Source: Pardosa pseudoannulata (lineage: Eukaryota > Arthropoda > Arachnida > Araneae > Lycosidae). From it: 64,000 bases of DNA. Below the pieces are notes generated by a model, which ran no database searches, was not told the origin of the DNA, and worked only from the letters and a program-made list of their open reading frames with translations. Of this stretch, positions 1 to 11,102 are shown one piece after another. How positions within the stretch are numbered: position 1 is the stretch's first letter; each line of letters starts with the position of its first letter. The stretch covers positions 36,855,987-36,919,986 of the forward strand of contig CM063500.1 in NCBI GenBank assembly GCA_032207245.1. Direction: 5' to 3'. Position numbers and translations under genes: made by a program.

Positions 1-2780
1 ATATTTGCTCTATTTCAAATAACAATGCTGGACTAATATAGAAAAGAATAGAAATTGGAATCAGATACTTAAGCACAAGATGGGCAAGACATTTTATTCC
101 CCAGAAATTACTCATCGAAATATTGATTTGTATTGAGTTTGGTATTTTTAGGAACACCACAGTGACTACCTATCTTAATTTAAAAGGCTGCAAGTGACTA
201 GATATCCTCGAGTTAGACAATACACGTCGAAATCTAACGATAGAGTACTATGCTATAAACAATAACGACACATTCTCTGTTGAAAACAAGCATAAAGAAA
301 ATACAAATTGGAAGGAAGTACTTAAACACAACATATACGATACATTTTACTGTGGAAACATTACTCAACACAATATTGATTTGTGATGAGTGTAGTGCCT
401 TTATACGACCCACCATGATGACCTACTTTACTTGAAAATGCGCTGGTGATTGGGGATACCCATGCGAGAAAATATCACAAAGATACCTTAAAAGTATAAT
501 AATAATTCAATAATAATAAAATAAACCTTGCTCTATTTAAAATAACAATACAGAACTAATGTAAAAGAATACAAATTGGAGTCACATACTTAAGATGTAC
601 GAGATATTTTATTGTCGAAAAATTACTGAGACAAGAGTGAGACAATACCATAACAAAATCTAACGATAGAATACTATGCTATAAGCGATAAGGCACATGC
701 TCAGTTTAAAACAAGCATAAAGAAAATACAAATTGTAATTAGATACTTAAACACAACTTCTACGAGACATTTTAAAGTGGAAACATCACTCAACACAATA
801 TTGATTTCTGACGAGTTTAGTGTCTATACGTCCCGTCATGACGACCTAATATACTTAAAAAGATTGCAGATGATTGGGCGTACCCGGGTAAGAAAATACC
901 ACAATGAAACCTTCAAAATTTAATAATAACTCAATAATAATATAAAACACTTGTTCTATATAAAATAATAATACATGACTGATATAAACAAAAATGCATA
1001 TTGGAATCAGATGCTTAAGCACAAGATGTGACATACATTTTATTTTCTAGAATTTATTCATCGCAATATTGATTTCTATTGAGTTTGGTACTTTTAGGAA
1101 CACCACGTTGACTATATTAATTGTAAAGGCTGCATGTGATTGAATGTCCGCAAGTGAGACAATACCACTACGAAATATAACGATAGAATACAACGTTAAA
1201 GATACATACTCGGTTTAAAACAAACTCAAAGAAAAATACAAATTGGAATCATATACTTATGCACATGATATACGAGATATTTTATTGCCGAGATATTACT
1301 GAGACAAGAGTGATACAATATCTAAGGATAGAACACAATGTTATAAACGATAAGGGTCTGTTTAAAATAAGCAAAAAGAAAATATAAATTGTATCTAGAT
1401 ACTTAAACACAATATCTACGAGACACTTTTCTTTTGAGACATTACTCAACACAATATAGATGTACAAGACATTTTATTGTATAGAAATTACTCATCGAAA
1501 TATTGATTTCTATTGATTTTGATATATTTAGACACACCACGTTGATGACCTAGTTTAATTGATTCGGTTGAAAGGGGTTGCAACTACTCAGGTCGAGCAA
1601 CGGTAATAAATAAACAATTATTGCAAAAACAGATTTGTGTATAATAACAATTCAGACTCAACTTACAGACATATTCAAATCGAAATAAGACACTTAATAA
1701 TCAAATATATAACAAAACAAAGATAAGAGACATTTTATAGTCGACAAGTGAATTCTCTCAACATGGATGTATATTCAGTTTTGTGTTTTTAGACGCATCA
1801 CCAAAGTTGAAGGGGATTGGGTGTCCCCTTGGGAGACAATACCATAACGATATATACAGAAGAAAATTAATAAATGAGCAATAATAATTATAACAACACC
1901 TAATCAGTTTGACAATGCAGAAACAACATAAAGACAAATAGAAACAGGAATAAGATACCTAAGCATTAGATGGGCGACACATGTTATTGCCGAGAAATTA
2001 CTGAGACAATACTTTAACACAATCTAACGATACAATACAATGTTATAAACGATAAGACACATGCTCTGCTTATAACAAGCACAAAGAAAATACAAATTGT
2101 AATTAGATATTTAAGCACAACATCTACGAGACGTTTTACAGTGGAGACATTACTCAACACAATATAGATGTATGAGATATTTTATTAAATAGAAATTAAT
2201 TAGCCAAATATTGATTTCTATTGATTTAGATATTTTTAGACACAATAAGTTGGTGACTTACTTTAATTGAAACTGTTGCAAGATCTAGAAACTATCCGGA
2301 TGAAAATAGATTATAAATAAACAATAATATCAAAAACATATTTGTGTATAATAACAATAGAGACTCAACTTAAAGAAAAATACAAATCGAAATTAGACAT
2401 TTAAGAATCAGATATGTGACAAAATAAAGGTAAGATACATTTTATAGTCGACAAGTGAATTCTCTCAACATGGATATATATTCAGTTTTGTCTTTTTAGC
2501 CACATCATCAAAGTTGAATCGGATTAAATGGCCCTGTGCGGGATAATACCGTAACGATACTTACATAAAAAGTAATAAGTTATTATTATTAATAATAATA
2601 ACACCTACTCAGTTTAACAATGCAGAAATGACTTAAAGACAAATAGAAACTATACTTAATACTTAAGATACTTAAGCAATATATGTGTGACACACAAGGA
2701 GTACTAACATTTACTACAAATTACTCATCACAAAATTACAATACAGGACTAATATTAAAAGGACATAAATTGGAATCAGA
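1..2780. repeat. Degenerate long-period tandem array
   Basis: Related blocks recur along this stretch. The block opening at position 5 comes back near 527 and again near 947. A second set of blocks at 1470-1960 recurs about 704 bases later at 2170-2660, including the phrase AGTCGACAAGTGAATTCTC near 1740 and 2440. Copies are diverged, with many substitutions and indels. Short reading frames here are chance openings in AT-rich repeats. No gene is visible. Confidence 0.7.
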
Positions 2781-3246
<466 letters not shown>

Positions 3247-3261
3247 GTATATTAAATATAT

Positions 3262-3477
3262 ACATTTATATTTAATAACGTTTATTTATAAATGGGGAAA
3301 TCTATTTACAGGGGGAACTGACATAAAAGGAAGGTTAATCATTTAATTAGCGCGCAACACACAACTTGCGCATACGTCTCAGAGCTCGTATCTCGTTCGT
3401 CTGACTTTCACCGCAGGCGCTCGCTAGGTGGCGCTCAGCGGGAGTTATAGCCAGAGTATGATGTTACCGTCCTACAT
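3262..3477 (-). repeat. 3' LTR of the Gypsy-like element
   Basis: 216 bp, matching 7985-8200 end to end. The four differences I can see are an A/G near 3328, an A/C near 3391, an A/G near 3409 and a G/A near 3469. The low divergence points to a fairly recent insertion. The GC-richer block with the GCGCTCAGCGGG stretch stands out from its flanks. Confidence 0.93.
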
Positions 3478-3895
3478 CGGCCATCCGACAACGTGCATCT
3501 GCCCTCAGATGCTGTGAGGCGCAGAAACAGATAAAGGCAGCAATACATAATTATGAATTTGAAAAATACAGAAAACCGCAAAGTAAAAATAAAAAGAACA
3601 CATATAAAGTTTCAAATACGATGAATACTTTGTAAGACACAAGTGTTGTATGACTTAAACGTGGGGTACAATGGAATATAAAACGAAAAAAAAAATGAAA
3701 AAAAATACACAGTTGCAAGATTCTATCACTTATAATACTAACAGCATGAACTTTAAAAGAAAATAAAAATATAAAACAAATTGTAGTAACATGTAAAGAA
3801 TGAAAATTGTTGAGGCTAAGGAAGTATACCTGCAATATAAAAAGCAAAATTAAAACATAATTCAAAAATAAAAAAGATTGTTCAGTCCAAACAGT
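3478..3895 (-). other. Untranslated or decayed 3' part of the LTR element
   Basis: Lies between the integrase stop and the 3' LTR. A 104-codon minus-strand opening at 3551-3865 is low-complexity and hydrophobic, matches no family I recognise, and has no zinc or envelope-like features. I treat it as non-coding. Confidence 0.5.
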
Positions 3896-4690
3896 TTAAG
3901 AAAAGTTATTAGTCCATGGTTTCATGAATTCGATGCATGTACTGGTTTGCATGGGTCCATCGAATTGTCCACATTTTTCAACATCGTAAGTGTCGTTGGG
4001 CTTTAATCTGATGATCTTGTAGGGTCCGAGAAACTTTGGATAGAGTTTAAGACCAGGTCCCAGTTGAGTGCGTTTTACTGCAACAAGATCGTGTAGATTG
4101 AACTTAGAAGGTTTCTTACGTCGTAAATTATATGTTTTACGGTTCTCGTCTTGGACCTTCAAAATCTGTTGTTTAGCGTCCTTGCGTAGATCGTCGCGTG
4201 AATTCACAAAGTCCGATTGAATTTCAGCGTTCAAGAGGTCTGTGATTTGAATATTACTTCGGACACGCATTTTTGTACCGAAAAGCAATTCAAAAGGAGT
4301 CGTCTTAATGCTGCGTTGGAAGGTTGAGTTCACAATTTGCTGGACTTCAGCGACATGTGCATACCATTTTGTAGGATCTTTGACAGATAATTTAGATAAA
4401 ACGGAAATAATAATAGAATTGAGACGTTCAACCTGTCCATTTGCTCGAGGAAGACCGGTAGTTATAGTTAAATGCTGGATGTTCTCATGGTCGCAATAGT
4501 CCTTGAAAGCGTTAGACAAAAAAGCTGATCCACGATCCGAAATGATACGGACGGGATTTCCAAACACTTGTTTTTGATGATCTAATTTAGCGAGTACTTC
4601 TGCAGCGTCGGTGGATTTGGTGGGGTAAAGCCACACAAATTTGGTAAAACTATCAATGACGGCGAAGATGTATTGGTATCGTTTGGAAGT
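3896..4690 (-). pseudogene. Retrotransposon integrase (C-terminal pol remnant)
   Basis: Integrase inserts the element's cDNA into the host genome. The frame runs to a stop at 3896 and continues upstream past 4636, where a GTG could be mistaken for a start. It carries the DD35E core. The first Asp is in VIDSF near 4652-4654. The second is in ISDRGS, residue 34 counted from the 4636 codon, and the Glu is in GQVERLN, residue 70, which leaves exactly 35 residues between them. A C-terminal GPY/F-type motif (FLGPYKI, residues about 202-208) is typical of Ty3/Gypsy integrases. The core is intact, but the frame no longer connects to RT, and the zinc-binding N-terminus is broken by frameshifts and stops. 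It is therefore a pol remnant, not a working protein. Confidence 0.88.
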
Positions 4691-5265
4691 AGTTGCCAGT
4701 GGAGTGTCTTACTTTTGTAAAGTGTAAGTATTGCTGTTTGCTTAGTCAAATGCTGTAATATGTCTATTGTGTTTGTAAGTAATTTTGGATCGCGGATTAG
4801 CATATACAGCAAAAAAGCCAACATACCAGTCAAATTTGTCTTTCAAATTCGGTATGTAGAAATGTTGCTTGAGTTGCTCTTCTACTTTCTTAGAAGCAAA
4901 AGACCATTTTCAGTGTATCTTTAATAATGTCGTCTTGCATAGTCTGGAAGACAGGACTTCGTAACCGTCAACTAATTGTAGAGAATGTTTGCTTTAATAA
5001 AATAATCGTCAACTGTTTAGTCTTAAGTACTTCTTTAATAGCCTGAATGTTAGGATCGTGTGACTGGGCATTTTGTTTGTAAAGTAGAGAGTCGGTGGAT
5101 GATGAAAGTTTGGATAAATTTCGGCTTAACGCCAAATACTTTTTTGCTCCATTCTATGTTTCAAGGATAATTTTGTTTTGAATAATAATGTCCAAGAGCA
5201 ATTTTAGCACTCAGTTTTTCATATGAGTTTGAAAGCATTACAGTCCGTAACGATTTTAAAATTTT
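4691..5265 (-). pseudogene. Decayed RT-thumb / RNase H / integrase-zinc region
   Basis: Only about 0.6 kb separates the RT YMDD frame from the integrase core. A Gypsy pol normally has well over 1 kb here for the RT thumb, RNase H and the HHCC zinc domain. Short minus-strand pieces resemble the linker before the zinc domain, but stops and frame changes interrupt them. The simplest reading is an internal deletion plus small indels. Confidence 0.6.
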
Positions 5266-7623
5266 TCAAGGAGGTAGACTCGGAACTTCGATATTTTCTT
5301 CTTCATCTTTAGCAGGAATGATTAAGTCATCCATGTACAATAAGAGCTGACGTGATAAAATTAGATCCTTAAACACCGTGTTTATAAATCTCTGAAATAC
5401 GGAGGGTGATATACAGAGGCCAAAGGGAACTTTGAGAAACTGAAATTGACCTGAATGCGTCACGAAGGAAGTATAACGTCGACTGTCTTTTTGAACATTG
5501 ACATGGAAAAATCCGTTTTTAAGGTCTATAGTACTGAAAATACGCGCATTCTGAAGCTTGTCTAATAAATCGTCAATTAGAGGTAAAGGGTATCGATCTT
5601 TAACTATATGTTTATTTAATTGTCTATAGTCGACACAAAGTCGTGGAGTTCCGTCTTTCTTTTTAACAAGAACAACTTGACTGGAGTAATCTGATGAACA
5701 GGGCTCTATAATACCGTCCTTAATCCAAGTATCAACCTGTTTATCTACAATATCTCTCTCAGTAAATGGTAAACGTCGTGGTCTGTGACGGACGGGAGTC
5801 GAACTATCGAACTGGATAGTCATTTCGATATTAGTAGTTTTGACTTTATTAGGTCTGTAATTTGTAACTAATTGCTGAATGGTATCTCGCTGGTGTTTGG
5901 TGGCAGTAGGGCCTATATCGGGGCTAAAATCATCTGTTACAGATATGTTACTAATAAAGGTAACGTCTTCGTTCATTGCGACATCTAAATGTCTATGAAT
6001 AGAAAGTCCGGCTGGAGTGATCGTCAGTTCAGCCTGTGACAGGACATGCATACCGATTATCAAATCTACTGGCATGGTGCCATCATCAACAACACAAACA
6101 TCCGTGGTAAATATTTGACTATCAATAGTAATTCGGGATTCGAAATAACCAAGCGTTTTAATTTTGCCATTGCCAAAAGCAGTAAGCATTGTGCTACACT
6201 CATGAAGAGCAGGGGATCCAATTTTTAAATAAGCTCGTTTTAATAAAATTGTAGCTTGTGAACCTGTGTCAATTAACGCGTTGAAGGAAACGTGTTCGAG
6301 TGTAACAGTTTTATACATTAAATGGGATATAGTCGAATTCAATGCATTAACATGAGTTTCTCCAGTTGTGTGTACATCAGTAGATTTGTGACAGGCAGTT
6401 GATTTATGACCAAAATTTCCACAAGATAGGCATTTTGGGCCACGATTTTTGTCATGACAAAATTTTGATAAATGTCCAAAATCATTACAATTATAACAAA
6501 CGATTTGTTTATTTGGTGAATGAGGACGGAATGTTTCGGATTTTGCCTCACGTCTTGGGTTAGAAATTTTATGATGCACGTCATCACGTTTACGATTTAC
6601 GTAGCTAGAACCGAAATGTTCAGTTGGAGATTTATATCTATGCCTTTCAAAAATCTTTTCATAAATTTTGAGTTTTTGTTTGAATTCCGAAATATTAGTG
6701 CAACCATATAAAATTAATTTGTTACAGGGAGCGTCAGGAATATTATTTATGCAATATTCTATAATACTTGCATCATCAATCATAAAATCACTTCCTTGCG
6801 CGGCTAATTCACGAAGAGCAATAAGATATTCTAAAAGAGATTCAGACGGTTTTAACTTTCTATTCCTTAACTGTCTATGCAAGTCTGCGCTAGTGATTTT
6901 CGCGCCAAATTCCTCAATTAGTGAATTCTTCAAAGCACTCCAAGTTTTGAGATTTCGTTGGCTTTGAATAAACAATTTAGCTGGTCCGGCAAGATTATTT
7001 TTAACAAAAATTACTTTATGCTGATCTGTTAACGGCGGTAAAAGATATAAATTGTCTTCAATCTCTCTCAAAAAGGTGTTTACAGTATACGAATTATTGC
7101 CAGAGAACTTCCGGATTGAGTGGGAAACCTCTCTGATAATCAACCATAAATTTGCGTGCTCAGCAAAACTTTCGTTTTCGAAGAGTTGTTTATTGCTTCC
7201 GTTAGGTGCCTGCGTACAAGTGGCGAGACTCGCTGTCTCTGTTTGGGAATCTGAGTGGAACGGTAGCGCCGGTAGCTCATCATCATCGTCGAATAATACA
7301 GAGGTTGGCTGAAAAGAAGTTAAATTGGAAAGTGCATCGAAAATTTTGTCACATAGTACGGTAGCTGAACCTTCAGAATCAATATGTAAGATATTAGCAA
7401 CGCATATGAAATCATTTAATGAAAACGTTTTGAGAATATTTTCCTTTCGAGATTTTAAATCGAAAGTAGGTGGGAAATTTTGAAAATTGCGTAATTTCGT
7501 TCGAGAGGAGCGATCAAACGTATCATTAAAACAAATCGAAAATAATAACTTAACACTTTTGGTTGGAACACATTTGAGTGCCTGGCATATCGGCGGAAAG
7601 TCTTTAAGCGAAACTGAACTCAT
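5266..7623 (-). CDS. gag-pol: Gag-protease-reverse transcriptase polyprotein (truncated pol)
   Basis: A single 785-codon frame. Gag-like capsid region lies at about residues 150-330. Two CCHC zinc knuckles for RNA packaging follow at residues 376-389 (starting CYNC) and 398-411 (starting CLSC). An aspartic protease has its active site at IDTGSQ, residues 451-456, with the flap-side LIIGMHV near 521. RT begins near residue 590 with the KKKDGTPRLCVDYRQLN block (654-670), a catalytic Asp in FSTIDLKNG (residue 700) and YMDD at 763-766. The frame stops about 20 residues after YMDD, so the thumb, RNase H and integrase are missing from it. The order protease-RT-(RNase H)-integrase and the motif spelling fit Ty3/Gypsy. 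Gag and pol share one frame with no visible frameshift site. The ATG at 7623 is the first in frame. Host promoters are unlikely; the LTR at 7985-8200 would drive it. Confidence 0.9.
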   Translation of the reverse strand: MSSVSLKDFPPICQALKCVPTKSVKLLFSICFNDTFDRSSRTKLRNFQNFPPTFDLKSRKENILKTFSLNDFICVANILHIDSEGSATVLCDKIFDALSNLTSFQPTSVLFDDDDELPALPFHSDSQTETASLATCTQAPNGSNKQLFENESFAEHANLWLIIREVSHSIRKFSGNNSYTVNTFLREIEDNLYLLPPLTDQHKVIFVKNNLAGPAKLFIQSQRNLKTWSALKNSLIEEFGAKITSADLHRQLRNRKLKPSESLLEYLIALRELAAQGSDFMIDDASIIEYCINNIPDAPCNKLILYGCTNISEFKQKLKIYEKIFERHRYKSPTEHFGSSYVNRKRDDVHHKISNPRREAKSETFRPHSPNKQIVCYNCNDFGHLSKFCHDKNRGPKCLSCGNFGHKSTACHKSTDVHTTGETHVNALNSTISHLMYKTVTLEHVSFNALIDTGSQATILLKRAYLKIGSPALHECSTMLTAFGNGKIKTLGYFESRITIDSQIFTTDVCVVDDGTMPVDLIIGMHVLSQAELTITPAGLSIHRHLDVAMNEDVTFISNISVTDDFSPDIGPTATKHQRDTIQQLVTNYRPNKVKTTNIEMTIQFDSSTPVRHRPRRLPFTERDIVDKQVDTWIKDGIIEPCSSDYSSQVVLVKKKDGTPRLCVDYRQLNKHIVKDRYPLPLIDDLLDKLQNARIFSTIDLKNGFFHVNVQKDSRRYTSFVTHSGQFQFLKVPFGLCISPSVFQRFINTVFKDLILSRQLLLYMDDLIIPAKDEEENIEVPSLPP

Positions 7624-7984
7624 ACTGAAAACAAAAATGGTACTTACTGGTTGCAGACTTCTAAAGAGAATCAGTCAAAATGCGTAAATTCGTGAAACGT
7701 CGTGAAAAACACATAATCTTCGGCACGTCAGGGAGGTAATCAGGACACGTTACGTCAGTATCCCCAAAAGATTGTATTTCAGTCCGTCGAGAATTAGCAC
7801 AGTCCGTATGGAACTTCAAAACAATCGTCAGTCAGCAAAGAAAAGCATCCGTTGTACAGTCAGTTGAAACCGAAATACAAGCTACTCGAGGATAACGAAA
7901 TATTTCAGGCGGGTTATCTAGGGGAATTTTAAGGGAAAAGGAGGCCAAGCCCCCATTTGTGGGAATTGTCGGGAATTAAATGAG
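7624..7984 (-). other. 5' leader of the LTR element
   Basis: Untranslated leader between the 5' LTR and the gag ATG. Immediately inside the LTR the minus strand lacks an adjacent TGG. The first candidate primer-binding TGG lies roughly 30 bases in, in the G-rich stretch near 7945-7955. This is either an unusual primer site or a sign that the LTR edge is mis-set. Confidence 0.5.
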
Positions 7985-8200
7985 ACATTTATATTTAATA
8001 ACGTTTATTTATAAATGGGGAAATCTATTTACAGGGGGAACTGACGTAAAAGGAAGGTTAATCATTTAATTAGCGCGCAACACACAACTTGCGCATACGT
8101 CTCAGAGCTCGTCTCTCGTTCGTCTGACTTTCGCCGCAGGCGCTCGCTAGGTGGCGCTCAGCGGGAGTTATAGCCAGAGTATGATGTTACCATCCTACAT
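7985..8200 (-). repeat. 5' LTR of the Gypsy-like element
   Basis: 216-bp direct repeat of 3262-3477. On the minus strand it begins TGTAGGATGG. It should carry the element's promoter and polyadenylation signals, but I cannot place a convincing TATA box. Confidence 0.93.
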
Positions 8201-8205
8201 ATATA

Positions 8206-9732
8206 CACTCACCAAAGTTAAGCACGAAGTTGAAAGTGGTAATTTCTGAAAGCCAATCAGAACTGAAGAGTGTGTAATTCGCTGCAGATGTAGATGGAAG
8301 TGTGCAAATATGTTAGTTAGCAGCCAATCACGCTTTCATGTCAGAAATATGCAAAAAGGTCAGTCTTATAAGATGCCAGCTTTATGAAGGGTTACAAAAG
8401 TTGATTGTAAGTGCTGATAGAAGATGTTTAAAACTTTCGTACAATTTGTTTTAGAGATACATGTTTCTATGACTTCTAGAAAATGAATTGAAGATTCTGA
8501 GCGCTGGCGTGCAGTGGGGAGAATTGAAGCAGGATAATCGATCACAGATATTGCTCTTTTCTTCGGCGTTTATCATTCTGTAATTTCATGTTTATGGAAA
8601 CAATTCTAAACCCCACAGACAGTTGTCCGAAGTACCGTAGGCGGTCGCTCAAGGGTTGCAACCAACGCGGAAGATCGATAGATTGCTATTTTAACCAAGC
8701 GGAATCGCAGAGCGACCTCCACAAATGTTACAACTATGGTTACATCTTCCATTGTTAAGGCGATACCTGCAGCTACTGTACGAAGATTATATATGAGTGG
8801 ATTGTACGCTAGGGCACCTCAAGTTTGTGTTTTTCTATCCGTCGAAACAATAGGAGTACGATGAAATTGCTGCCCGGAACATGTCAATTGGAGTGTGTCT
8901 GAGTGGGGCAATGACATTTTTACTGATGAGTCAAGATTTGCTCCGGAGCCAGATGATAAGCGTATACGGATAAGGCATGAACAAAGAACACTTAATACGC
9001 CCCAAAACATCACTGAACATCACGGATTTTGAGGCAGAAGCATTATGGTGTGGGCAGGGATTTCATTAGGATACCGCTCCGACCTGCACATCTTTAAGCG
9101 GGGTTTTGTGACGGCTGTCCGTATCGAGATGAAGTCCTAGAACCCATTGTGAGATTTTACCCTGCAGCAGTTGGCCCTAATTTTGTTTTAATGGACGGTA
9201 ACGCACGGTTCCATATAGTTGACATCGTTGATGACTACCTGGAGAATGAAGAAATTGCGCGTATTCCGTCGCTAACAGATAAGCTCGACCTTAATCCCAT
9301 TGAAAATCTTTGGGATTCTTTCGGCCGTGCTGTATCTTCACGTACCCCCCATCCAGTCACTCTTATTAGCTGGAAACTGCTCTACAAGAAGAATGGCGAT
9401 TGCTTAATTCTGCGGTGGTTGACCACCTAATTTAAAGTATGGTCACAAGGTGTAAACTTTGTATACAGATGAGTAAGGATCACATGACCTTTTAATGTCC
9501 TTTTTTTAATTTTATGCTGTTTATTTTCACTTTATACATAATTCTGTTTTTGTATCTGGTATGTCATTATCTAATAACTTACAAAAGTTTAATATTGTTT
9601 TCATTTTCGTATATAATTAATGATTTTGTTTTATACATAAATATGCTAATTTTCTGCCGAATTCTGTGTCAATCAAAGCAGTATTTATTGATTTTTTTGC
9701 ATTTGATATCTTCGTACATAACTTGGAAGTGA

Positions 9733-9735
<3 letters not shown>
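8206..9735 (+). mobile_element. Tc1-like DNA transposon with inverted termini
   Basis: 1.53 kb. The left end reads CACTCACCAAAGTTAAGCAC and the right end (9710-9735), read on the other strand, gives CACTCACTTCCAAGTTATG. This is a terminal inverted repeat of about 25 bp with a small indel. TA precedes the left end (8204-8205) and the right end runs into a TA/TG microsatellite, matching the TA target rule of this superfamily. It encloses a dead transposase gene. Confidence 0.82.
8483..9430 (+). pseudogene. Tc1-like transposase, multiply disabled
   Basis: Cut-and-paste transposase that would bind the inverted repeats and catalyse excision. An N-terminal helix-turn-helix is recognisable near 8503-8608, with one in-frame stop near 8529. 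The catalytic triad is still legible: TDESRF near 8923, LMDGNAR near 9190 and NPIENLW near 9295. A further stop lies near 9030 and at least one frameshift near 9110. The last open segment is 9149-9430, from RFYP to the C-terminus. Length and motif order match the roughly 340-residue Tc1 family. Not functional. Confidence 0.85.

Positions 9736-9810
<75 letters not shown>
9736..9810. repeat. (TA)n then (TG)n microsatellite
   Basis: About 40 bp of TA repeats pass into about 30 bp of TG repeats directly at the right end of the Tc1-like element. Confidence 0.95.
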
Positions 9811-9811
<1 letters not shown>

Positions 9812-11102
9812 CTGTGTATGAATAATCTAATGTCAGTTGCTAATTCGGAGGAAAATTAGTTATTAAAATTAATTAAATTAATAAAGAAATTCATTTCTGA
9901 ATATGCTTATTGATTAAAACTGTGTGCTAATAGTTAAAAAAATATTAGATGTGTAATTTTTACCGAAAGTACTTAAAAAAGTAACAAAATCATTTTTTTC
10001 AATCAACTACACACTAATTTATTCTAATTTCGGCTAAATATTTTAGCTATTTTTTTCTTTAGAATTTCAATACATATCTTTCAATGTAAATTTGTCTGAC
10101 AACCATCAGATTAGGCTTATGAAGAATACTATACTTTACATTAATAAAGCTATAAAAATTGAATTTTCTACTTTTAATAAGACTGGTTTAAAGGTAGAGA
10201 AACTAGAATTCAGTTTCAAAAATTTTAGAAATTACGCACATATCTTAAAACAAATTCGGCTAGAAAGAGTCTGAATATATTAATCAATCTAAAAGTCTAA
10301 TTTTAGCCGAAAACTGTTTCTAATACAGCGGGTAATATAAGACACTTTCATCAAACTACTGAATATGTTCTGAACTATGTCCTTTAGAATCTAGAATTGC
10401 ATTTTGAAATTTTAGAAAACATTAGAATAAATTTCCTTCTGAATTATACTTAGGTACAGTCCATATTTAACTTAACATTAAAATAAATTTCCGTCAAATA
10501 TTCTAGCCTAAGTAAGAATAATTTATATTTATCTATTCAAATATTTAATCCTTGTATACCAATTACGGAAAACTCTCAAATGCATTCATACAAAGGTTTT
10601 ACATGAATATATTGCATAATTGAATTTAGTGTACAGTAATTCACTGTGTATATTTATGTTAACTACAATATGTATACTGTTTCTAGTCTTCCAGACTCCA
10701 GAACAATTCTGCATACAGTGAAATAAAACAAAAAATTATACGAAATTTGAATTTCCCATTTATATATTACAAATATATTGCTTTGATTATGTATAGTAAA
10801 TGAGTATTACAAATACTTGTTTAATATTGGTAGAATAGTTAATTTTATAATCGATGCAATAGCAATAAACAAATATATATACAAGAAATTTTTACTAAAT
10901 TTTTTTATTATTTATTATTAAAATAAATGTATTTATTTACTTTTATATCATTTTGAGTGGACGGGTAAATTTGTAAATTTGATGAAAATTATGAAAACAA
11001 GCATGACACAGTATTTAATTAACAATATGGAATATTATATGCAATAGTTTATATTATGGAATAAACCTAATAATGTGTGCCATAGTTTTAATATATGTAT
11101 TA
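9811..11102. other. AT-rich non-coding stretch
   Basis: No gene, structured RNA or mobile-element end recognised. A 60-codon opening at 10092-10274 is Lys/Asn/Ile-rich and has no support. Confidence 0.6.

Larger units (their letters stand above)
3262..8200 (-). mobile_element. Ty3/Gypsy-like LTR retrotransposon, internally decayed
   Basis: A 4.94-kb element reading on the minus strand, bounded by direct repeats at 3262-3477 and 7985-8200. Order in the element's sense: 5' LTR, intact gag-protease-RT frame (7623-5266), a damaged stretch of about 0.6 kb, integrase remnant, 3' LTR. The flanks share ATAT (3258-3261 and 8201-8204), compatible with a 4-bp target duplication but weak because the target is a TA tract. 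The LTRs begin TGTAGG but do not end in a canonical CA. There is no clear polypurine tract before the 3' LTR and no TGG directly after the 5' LTR, so one LTR edge may be truncated. No envelope-like frame was seen. Confidence 0.9.

Noticed and set aside
4308..4499. Plus-strand frames inside the retroelement (also 6046-6967 and 7052-7687)
   Set aside because: Antisense shadows of the gag-pol and integrase frames on the minus strand.
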